This document shows positions 1 through 4,779 of a stretch of 8,224 nt of DNA, one piece after another. Origin of the DNA: Planctomycetota bacterium (GTDB lineage: Bacteria > Planctomycetota > Phycisphaerae > WQYP01); NCBI GenBank assembly GCA_021852245.1, contig JAJZNY010000359.1:1-8224 (forward strand), read 5' to 3'. The notes under the pieces were generated by a model. That model was not told the origin of the DNA. It saw only the letters and a program-made list of their open reading frames with translations, and made no database searches. The position numbers were made by a program, and so were the translations under genes. How positions within the stretch are numbered: position 1 is the first letter of the stretch; each line of letters starts with the position of its first letter.

Positions 1-482
1 TTCCCTATTTCATTGAAAAATCAGCGCCCGTCACCGGAGCCCGGGGCCTGATGGATTACGTCTGTACCTTTGAAGGCACAAGCAACGGAACCGATGATTT
101 CATTCTCGGCGTCAAGGCCCCCGCAACGTCCCTGTGCCCGTGCAGCAAGGAAATCTCACGCTACGGGGCACATAATCAGCGGTGTGAAATCACCGCCCGG
201 GTGCGATTTGACGGCGAATTGTGGATTGAGGAACTGGTCGGCATGATGGAAGCGGCCGCCAGCGCCCCGGTCTACGCGGTGCTCAAACGCCCCGACGAAA
301 AATTCGTCACCGAACAGGCTTTCGATAATCCTAAATTCGTTGAAGATATTATCCGCGATCTGGCTCTCCGTATGGAATCGGAATCACGGATCACGTGGTA
401 CGAAATTCAAAGTGAAAATTTTGAATCGATCCACAACCATAATGCCTACGCCCTGATTTCACGGACGAAAACCGATCATTGA
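1..482 (+). CDS. folE2: GTP cyclohydrolase FolE2 (type IB), 5' end outside the window
   Basis: The enzyme converts GTP to 7,8-dihydroneopterin triphosphate in the cytoplasm, the first step of tetrahydrofolate and other pterin pathways. The frame is open from base 3, with no start codon before the in-frame ATG at 51. The residues before that ATG (PYFIEKSAPVTGARGLMDY) are typical internal FolE2 sequence, so the ATG is not the start and the gene begins upstream. Counting from that Met, the hallmark CPCSKEISRYGAHNQR spans residues 29-44. From memory, the metal ligands of the Neisseria enzyme are Cys147, His159, Glu201 and His246. The same spacing here gives Cys29, His41, Glu83 and His128, all present. 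The C-terminus (SIHNHNAYALISR) is complete. FolE2 is the metal-flexible alternative to zinc-dependent FolE. No downstream gene is close enough to be in the same operon with confidence. Confidence 0.95.
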   Translation, partial: PYFIEKSAPVTGARGLMDYVCTFEGTSNGTDDFILGVKAPATSLCPCSKEISRYGAHNQRCEITARVRFDGELWIEELVGMMEAAASAPVYAVLKRPDEKFVTEQAFDNPKFVEDIIRDLALRMESESRITWYEIQSENFESIHNHNAYALISRTKTDH

Positions 483-496
483 GGATCGCAGAGGCC

Positions 497-562
497 AGCC
501 CGTTGGGCTTCAGGACCGGAGTCAGTAGAGTTCAAGGAACCTCCGGCACCGTGAAGGTGTCG
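497..562 (+). terminator. Cluster of inverted repeats after folE2, possible terminator
   Basis: Three adjacent stem-loops start 15 nt after the folE2 stop. AGCCC/GGGCT (497-501, 505-509) has a 3-nt loop. CCGGAG/CTCCGG (516-521, 541-546) encloses a GTTC/GAAC hairpin (530-533, 537-540). GGCACC/GGTGTC (545-550, 556-561, one G-U) overlaps the second stem by two bases. There is no T-run, so it is not a classical intrinsic terminator. It could be a Rho-linked 3' structure or chance pairing in GC-rich DNA. The rest of the 289-bp gap to the next gene shows only the promoter listed separately. Confidence 0.25.
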
Positions 563-704
563 GCTGACTTGCGCTGACCCGTACGAAGAACACCCCCCGA
601 TGCGATCATGGCAAACATCCGGGCCAATTTCAGCCAGGGGATATCCTCAACCGGTGTTCATTTCGGCGAGAAAATTATTAACCACAAACAGTGGTAGCGG
701 ACCG

Positions 705-734
705 TTGACCGTTCACCGACCCGGCGGGTAGTAT
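705..734 (+). promoter_or_regulatory. Candidate sigma70-type promoter of the GDSL esterase gene
   Basis: TTGACC (705-710, five of six to consensus) and TAGTAT (729-734, four of six) are separated by 18 bp. The start codon at 772 would leave a leader of about 30 nt. The ribosome binding site GGAG (760-763) sits 8 nt before the ATG. A tandem GACCGTT repeat (700-713) overlaps the -35 box. A short ACCAC/GTGGT hairpin (681-685, 691-695) lies just upstream. The -10 region shares an 11-mer with the candidate dedA promoter. Confidence 0.4.
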
Positions 735-771
735 CAGCCCGTGCACTGCCTAAGGCTTTGGAGAATCCATC

Positions 772-1821
772 ATGTTGAATCGAAAGGCTTTCCCGATACC
801 GCAGTTTGCTTGGGCGGGCGTGATGCTCCTTGCGGCGGGGGTGATTTTCATGCAGCCGACAACTGCATCGGCGTCGCAATTCAACCTTTTCGTGGTCTTT
901 GGTGACAGCCTGACAGATGTCGGCAATCTGGCCCACGCCGACGGTGGACTGCTGCCCGGAGCCATCACCAACTACACAACCGGAATGTTTACCGACGGCC
1001 CAACAACCTCTCCATCGACCAATATCATCGGCAACTACGCGTATCAGCTCAATAACGCACTCGGCTTTTCAATGCTCGCCCCCAGTTCCACCGGCGGCAC
1101 CGATTACTCCTACGGAGGCGCGACAACAGGCGGACCGCAGAGCCTTGAGGGCGTTAATATTCCGGGCATGCAGGCGCAGGTGAATTCATTTATCAATTCC
1201 AATCCCACCAATCCGGCCAATAATCTGTATCTGCTCTGGGGCGGCGCCAATGATATTTTGGATGCCGCCGAAGCGACCGGAGCCACCGCATCAAGCATTG
1301 ATGTTGCCGCCACGACGGCTGCAACCAATGTCTACGGCGAAATATCGATGCTGTATCAAAATGGTGCCCGCGATTTTATCTGGTTGAATCTGCCGAATCT
1401 GGAGCTGACGCCAGAGGGGGCCGGGCTTTCGACTGCGGCCGATCTGCCAACCGCCGTGAGTGATTTCAATTCGTCATTCAATTATGACGTGAGCACGATT
1501 GAGGCGGGCACTTTTCCCGGTATGAAGCTGGATGCCGTGGATGTCAGTTCCCTCTTCAATCAACTCGTCGCCGATCCGGCCGCCTATGGATTTACCAATG
1601 TGACATCATCCGCGCAAGGGCAGACGGGCGTGAACCCAAATGATTATCTTTTCTGGGATGGACTGCACCCGACCACGGCGGCGGATCAATTTCTGGTTTC
1701 GCAGACGCTTTCAGGCATCCAAACCACTTTCAGCATCCCGACGCCGGAACCGGCCGGATTGTGGCTTCTGGCGTCAGGTGTCGCAGCCATTCCATTCGTG
1801 CGACGAAGACGCCAAATATAA
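772..1821 (+). CDS. Exported GDSL/SGNH-family esterase/lipase with PEP-CTERM sorting signal
   Basis: A predicted secreted ester hydrolase of 349 aa; the natural substrate cannot be read from sequence. Residues 1-34 form a signal peptide: Arg4/Lys5, a hydrophobic stretch 12-27, and likely cleavage after TASA. The mature protein opens at once with GDSL block I, VFGDSLTDVGN, nucleophile Ser46. Block II is YGGATTG (oxyanion Gly around 116). Block III is WGGAND with Asn160. Block V is DGLHPT with Asp296 and His299. The whole SGNH catalytic set is therefore present. The C-terminus is a textbook PEP-CTERM tail: TPEPAG (Pro-Glu-Pro 325-327), one membrane segment of about 16 residues, then RRRR at 344-347. 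In that system an exosortase is expected to process the tail at the inner membrane, which would place the enzyme in the envelope or matrix. The start is supported by GGAG 8 nt upstream and by the signal peptide. It stands alone, converging on the phage protease gene with 24 bp between stops. Confidence 0.92.
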   Translation: MLNRKAFPIPQFAWAGVMLLAAGVIFMQPTTASASQFNLFVVFGDSLTDVGNLAHADGGLLPGAITNYTTGMFTDGPTTSPSTNIIGNYAYQLNNALGFSMLAPSSTGGTDYSYGGATTGGPQSLEGVNIPGMQAQVNSFINSNPTNPANNLYLLWGGANDILDAAEATGATASSIDVAATTAATNVYGEISMLYQNGARDFIWLNLPNLELTPEGAGLSTAADLPTAVSDFNSSFNYDVSTIEAGTFPGMKLDAVDVSSLFNQLVADPAAYGFTNVTSSAQGQTGVNPNDYLFWDGLHPTTAADQFLVSQTLSGIQTTFSIPTPEPAGLWLLASGVAAIPFVRRRRQI

Positions 1822-1845
1822 TACCGCATGCCGTTATGGCCACCG

Positions 1846-2481
1846 TCAGCGATTCGAGAAGTGCCGTTGCACCGCCCGATCAATCGCCGCTTGAAGCGGC
1901 GTGGGGCGCAGGCGCCGGACAACATCCCCAAGCCAGGTGAAATCAGGCGCGGCAGGTAGCGGCGGCAGGATCGCCTCCATCGCCTCGCGGGCCGGTGAAC
2001 TGATTCCCTTGCTGATGGCCAGCATGAGTGCCTCGGGATTGGCCGGGACGCCGACGAGCGAAAATTCCAGCAGTTCCCAAGACCGATGTACACGCAGGGC
2101 CTCGGCCCAGTCGGGATGTTCACGCAGTTCGGCGGCGGTGGGCGGCGAGGATTCCAGCGGGCGAAAGCCGATACTGTAAGTACGCAGCACGCCATCCTGC
2201 GCCAGGGCAAAGATATCGCGGGCAAACGGGGTTTTGTCGGTGCAGCGGAATTTGGCCAGAATCCGCCCGTTGTGCGGCTTGATCCACTGCGTCACGCCGA
2301 TGGGGCGTGTGGTGTCATGATTATAAAATACCGTCATCCCGGCATGATTTTTGCGGAGCATGCCGGTCGGCAGCACCACTTCATTCTGCCGATCCACCGC
2401 CGTGGTGCTGATGCAGGCGATGATCTCCCGTTTGCCCGGTGCTGTTTCCAGCATCCGTGCTTCGCATGTTTTCATTTGCAT
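1846..2481 (-). CDS. HK97-family phage prohead (capsid maturation) protease
   Basis: The family (peptidase U35) digests scaffold or delta domains of the major capsid protein during phage head maturation. The frame opens at 2499, but the ATG at 2481 is the better start: AAGGAG ends 7 nt before it, and the 2499 ATG lies inside that site. The result is 211 aa, normal for the family. Counting from 2481, the core begins with STTAVDRQNEVV (25-36). YNHD then carries the probable catalytic His55, TYSIGF the probable nucleophile Ser103, and WELLEFSLVGVPANPEA (135-151) the acidic residue and family signature. The spacing is close to that of the HK97 protease, so the protein looks catalytically intact. 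Its first 34 codons overlap the end of the portal gene. The usual next gene, the major capsid protein, is absent: the stop faces the esterase stop 24 bp away. With no visible capsid substrate its present role is unclear. Confidence 0.88.
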   Translation of the reverse strand: MQMKTCEARMLETAPGKREIIACISTTAVDRQNEVVLPTGMLRKNHAGMTVFYNHDTTRPIGVTQWIKPHNGRILAKFRCTDKTPFARDIFALAQDGVLRTYSIGFRPLESSPPTAAELREHPDWAEALRVHRSWELLEFSLVGVPANPEALMLAISKGISSPAREAMEAILPPLPAAPDFTWLGDVVRRLRPTPLQAAIDRAVQRHFSNR

Positions 2482-4006
2482 CTGAAATCTCCTTGTCATC
2501 CTGTCGAGGCTTGCGCGATTTGCCGTGGGATACCAATCCGCGGGCGCTGTGCTGATCGATCTTCAGCAGGCGCGAAACGGCATTGATCGCCACCGCCTGT
2601 TCCATTTCGCCGACTGCCACTGCCCGATTGATCTGCAGCAGCAGGGCCAATTCCTGCTCGGTACCCATATCTTGTGCGGTGGGAGTGGTGGGTGCAGGCT
2701 CAGTGATGGCGGCAGGCGCTTCAGCCACCGATGCCGGCACCTGCCGGTCATACCCTGCAAGGCGGCGAATTTCCTCCCGGCTCAGCGCCCCGGCGCTGAT
2801 GGCCACCTGCGCCTTCTGCAGTTCAAACGCCGCGTCGGCGGGAACCGGATTATCTGCCGCCAGAAACAGATTCGGCCCAAAGCGCGGCACCAGCAGTTCA
2901 TTGAGTTTCTGTTCCAGAATTAATACACGCGGCAGAATGGTCTGGCGGGCGTAAAGCGTTTCGCTGGCCTGCATATTGGCGTAGGTGGCATCTTTTGAAA
3001 GCAGGGCTTCAGGCACACCGAAGGCAAGTGCCAGACGCCGCAGCGTTTCGCGGCTGATCTCCATCGGGCCCAGATCGGTGGGCGGATAGCGGGCCGGCAC
3101 AAAAGTGCCCGCCTGTTCCGCCACCAATACCCGGCCGTTGCCACTGCGTGAGAATTTTTCATTCCAAAGCATCTCCGCCCGTTCCGCCTCTTTGCGGGTG
3201 ATCTGGTCGCGCGGGATAAAGGTGCCGTCAATCCGGGCCCGGTTATCCATGAGGGAATTTTCATACAGGGCATATTTGGCGGCGAGTTCCGCCTGCATGA
3301 AGGCCGACCGCAGCGGGGCATGGCGACCGCCGTACGGGTCTTCCACGGCGGGGAATCGAAAGTCGAGCACATCGCCTTTTGCCAGCGAAATCCAGTTGCC
3401 CGTCAGCGCCGGGAAATATTTGTAACCCACCACCGCCAAATCATTATCACGCAGCGGCATGACGCGCTGAGTGGGGAGAATTTTGATCTGCCCCGGTCGC
3501 CCGGCCCAATCGTCCTCCAGCAGCCAATACGCACCGCCGAACACCTCCATGTAGACGCCCGTCATGTAGCGAAGCTGGTAGCCGTTAAGCCCGTCATTAT
3601 CACGATTAAGCAGATTCAGCAGAGGATGATCCGTTATTTCAATGATGCGGCCGGATTGCCGCACGCGATGTCCCCATGCGGGGTGATGCTTGAGGCGGGC
3701 GATGGTGCTGTCATCCACCGAACGGCCGCCGGATGGGGAATCGTCCACGGCATAGAGCCGAAACGGGACGCGGGCGACGGCGGCGGCATTCCAGTTGACG
3801 CAGGTGTAGACGATATCGTTGGTGAGGAATTCCAGCATGAGCTGGGCATCGGACGGGATCGGTCTGCCGGCGGTGTTGGTAAGCAGGGGACTGCCGATGC
3901 CGACCCAGAAATCGCCGAGCGATTTGTCAATCTGTTCCATCGCCGCGCTGTATCCGGTGGACGAGGCGATAAATTGAATGCCTGCCGTAAGCGGTGGGAC
4001 TGCCAA
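2381..4006 (-). CDS. HK97-family phage portal protein
   Basis: Portal proteins form the dodecameric ring at one capsid vertex through which DNA is packaged and ejected. Family features are clear: NDIVYTCVNWNAAAVARVPF (63-82), the GYQLRYMTGVYMEVFGGAYW segment (142-161), KILPTQRVMP (175-184), DVLDFRFPAVEDPYGG (212-227) and RRLALAFGVPEALLSKDATY (323-342). Length is 541 aa with the TTG at 4006, longer than many HK97 portals. No good ribosome binding site precedes the TTG. An alternative ATG at 3940 would remove 22 residues and keep every domain, so the start is uncertain. After about residue 430 there is a proline/threonine-rich linker, a helical stretch (QINRAVAVGEMEQAVAINAV) and a tail that overlaps the protease gene by 101 nt. 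No terminase gene lies upstream; instead there is a divergent antitoxin-like gene. No internal stop or frameshift is visible in the conserved core. Likely a remnant of an integrated tailed phage. Confidence 0.9.
   Translation of the reverse strand: MAVPPLTAGIQFIASSTGYSAAMEQIDKSLGDFWVGIGSPLLTNTAGRPIPSDAQLMLEFLTNDIVYTCVNWNAAAVARVPFRLYAVDDSPSGGRSVDDSTIARLKHHPAWGHRVRQSGRIIEITDHPLLNLLNRDNDGLNGYQLRYMTGVYMEVFGGAYWLLEDDWAGRPGQIKILPTQRVMPLRDNDLAVVGYKYFPALTGNWISLAKGDVLDFRFPAVEDPYGGRHAPLRSAFMQAELAAKYALYENSLMDNRARIDGTFIPRDQITRKEAERAEMLWNEKFSRSGNGRVLVAEQAGTFVPARYPPTDLGPMEISRETLRRLALAFGVPEALLSKDATYANMQASETLYARQTILPRVLILEQKLNELLVPRFGPNLFLAADNPVPADAAFELQKAQVAISAGALSREEIRRLAGYDRQVPASVAEAPAAITEPAPTTPTAQDMGTEQELALLLQINRAVAVGEMEQAVAINAVSRLLKIDQHSARGLVSHGKSRKPRQDDKEISDANENMRSTDAGNSTGQTGDHRLHQHHGGGSAE
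2489..2494 (-). promoter_or_regulatory. Ribosome binding site that fixes the protease start
   Basis: On the minus strand AAGGAG lies 7 nt before the ATG at 2481, inside the portal reading frame. It is the only strong Shine-Dalgarno site near the protease start and argues against the longer reading from 2499. It implies that ribosomes load on the protease while portal is still being translated on the same message. Confidence 0.7.
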
Positions 4007-4035
4007 GCGTTTTGATTATAAGACGCATTGTTGAA

Positions 4036-4080
4036 TTCAATCATTTCACTTCTTTCATTTATTTCATTTATTTCATTTAT
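4036..4080. repeat. 9-bp tandem repeat (TTCATTTAT) between portal and antitoxin genes
   Basis: Three perfect copies of TTCATTTAT lie at 4054-4062, 4063-4071 and 4072-4080. Two degenerate copies, each with two mismatches, precede them at 4036-4044 and 4045-4053. The block is almost pure A/T in a GC-rich neighbourhood and ends where the candidate -35 box of the antitoxin promoter begins. On the minus strand, toward portal, it reads as consecutive tiny frames: Met-Lys-stop, Met-Lys-stop, then Met-Lys-Glu-Val-Lys-stop. Confidence 0.85.
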
Positions 4081-4126
4081 TGCGTTTGTGCCTAAAGCCG
4101 ATATAATGTAAATCGGTATCAAGGAG
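4080..4126 (+). promoter_or_regulatory. Antitoxin promoter with overlapping palindromic operator and ribosome binding site
   Basis: A perfect -10 box TATAAT is at 4102-4107. A weak -35 (TTGCGT, 4080-4085) stands 16 bp upstream, and the A/T-rich repeat just before it could serve as an UP element. An imperfect palindrome, CCGATAT-N5-AAATCGG (4098-4104 and 4110-4116, one mismatch), covers the -10 box, where a repressor would block RNA polymerase. Self-repression is normal for antitoxins of this kind, so the neighbouring helix-turn-helix protein is the natural candidate ligand; that is inference. AAGGAG (4121-4126) is followed 6 nt later by the ATG at 4133. Confidence 0.6.
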
Positions 4127-4132
4127 AATGGT

Positions 4133-4597
4133 ATGGCAGGAGTTGTTGAAGACGCGGTGGCCCCCACCGATGAAGAGGCGCGGATTGCCAAGGAGTCCAG
4201 CCGCAGGCTCGCCTCGTTGGTGCCAAAGACCGCGCCAACCGTACGCGTCCAATTTATCCCGGCCGATGCCGGGGACGCCAAGATCGTGGAACTGCCTACA
4301 TCGGCGCTCCAGCTTCTGCTGCGGATTCTTACCGAGATGAGCCGCGGCAACGCCGTCACGCTGATGCCGATCCATGCGCAGCTGACCACACAGCAGGCCG
4401 CAGAACTGCTGGGAGTGTCGCGGCCGTTTATCATCAAAGAACTCAAGCAGGGAAGGATCCGGTACCAGATGGTCGGAACCCACCGGCGTATTGCTTACCG
4501 CGATTTAATGGATTACCGCGACCACTGTCGCCGGGCCCACAGTGAGGCAATGGACGAATTGGTGCAGCAGGCACAGGACTTGAATCTGGGCTATTGA
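4133..4597 (+). CDS. Excisionase-type helix-turn-helix protein, probable antitoxin of a PIN toxin
   Basis: A 154-aa DNA-binding protein. Residues 84-128 form an excisionase/MerR-like helix-turn-helix: LTTQQAAELLGVSRPFIIKE, then the wing GRIRYQMVGTHRRIAYRDLMDY. The N-terminal 80 residues include a stretch (51-66) typical of the antitoxins that precede PIN-domain toxins. The C-terminal tail is charged and helical, the part expected to wrap the toxin. The start at 4133 is fixed by AAGGAG 6 nt upstream and a consensus -10 box. A second ATG at 4128 is in another frame. Three bases after the stop, in the same frame, a GTG begins the recognisable N-terminus of a PIN toxin that is cut short. The gene is thus probably an antitoxin without a working partner. 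An alternative reading as a phage excisionase is possible given the adjacent portal gene, but the PIN remnant favours the antitoxin. Confidence 0.82.
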   Translation: MAGVVEDAVAPTDEEARIAKESSRRLASLVPKTAPTVRVQFIPADAGDAKIVELPTSALQLLLRILTEMSRGNAVTLMPIHAQLTTQQAAELLGVSRPFIIKELKQGRIRYQMVGTHRRIAYRDLMDYRDHCRRAHSEAMDELVQQAQDLNLGY

Positions 4598-4600
4598 TCG

Positions 4601-4651
4601 GTGGAGAGTTTTACCGCGATCTTCGATGCCTGCGTGCTTTACCGGGCGCCA
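4601..4651 (+). pseudogene. Truncated PIN-domain toxin, N-terminal 17 codons only
   Basis: From a GTG start 3 nt after the antitoxin stop, the translation reads VESFTAIFDACVLYRAP. This matches the opening of PIN-family ribonuclease toxins that travel with excisionase-type antitoxins: first beta strand plus first acidic metal ligand, the Asp of FDACVLY. After the Pro codon at 4649-4651 the family sequence (usually a leucine/arginine-rich helix) stops. The frame continues as basic, low-complexity residues to 4852, antisense to the glmS end, and I do not count that part as protein. The remaining acidic residues of a PIN active site are missing, so no nuclease can be made here. The breakpoint at about 4652 suggests a deletion or recombination between this pair and the glmS 3' flank. 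Confidence 0.75.
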
Positions 4652-4704
4652 GGTAGTCGCCCGCAGCGTGCCAGTGACGGGATTCGCATTTGCGGGAAGT
4701 CAGC

Positions 4705-4744
4705 GGGAAAGCCGCCGAGCCGCCGCAGGCCTGGCCTGTTTCCC
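4705..4744 (-). terminator. Inverted repeats downstream of glmS, weak terminator candidate
   Basis: GGGAAA (4705-4710) pairs with TTTCCC (4739-4744). Between them is a near-perfect palindrome, CAGGCC-T-GGCCTG (4726-4738). The structure lies 36-75 nt beyond the glmS stop and could end minus-strand transcription, but no T-run follows. The remaining bases between the PIN breakpoint and glmS (4652-4779) hold nothing else I recognise. Confidence 0.25.
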
Positions 4745-4779
4745 ACCCGCAGCCGATGCGGATTCCAGCGCCCCGAGAT

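Noticed and set aside
2086..2586. Plus-strand open frame opposite the protease and portal 3' end
   Set aside because: Mirror of two recognised genes; no start signals or family match.
3320..4015. Plus-strand open frame opposite the portal gene
   Set aside because: Antisense to the conserved portal core; composition is that of a shadow frame.
4036..4080. CRISPR array
   Set aside because: Units are 9 bp, contiguous and without spacers, and no cas genes are present; it is a simple tandem repeat.
3634..4446. Minus-strand open frame across the portal start, the 9-bp repeat and part of the antitoxin gene
   Set aside because: It crosses two real genes in wrong frames, and its Asn-Glu-Ile repeat is just the translated 9-bp DNA repeat.
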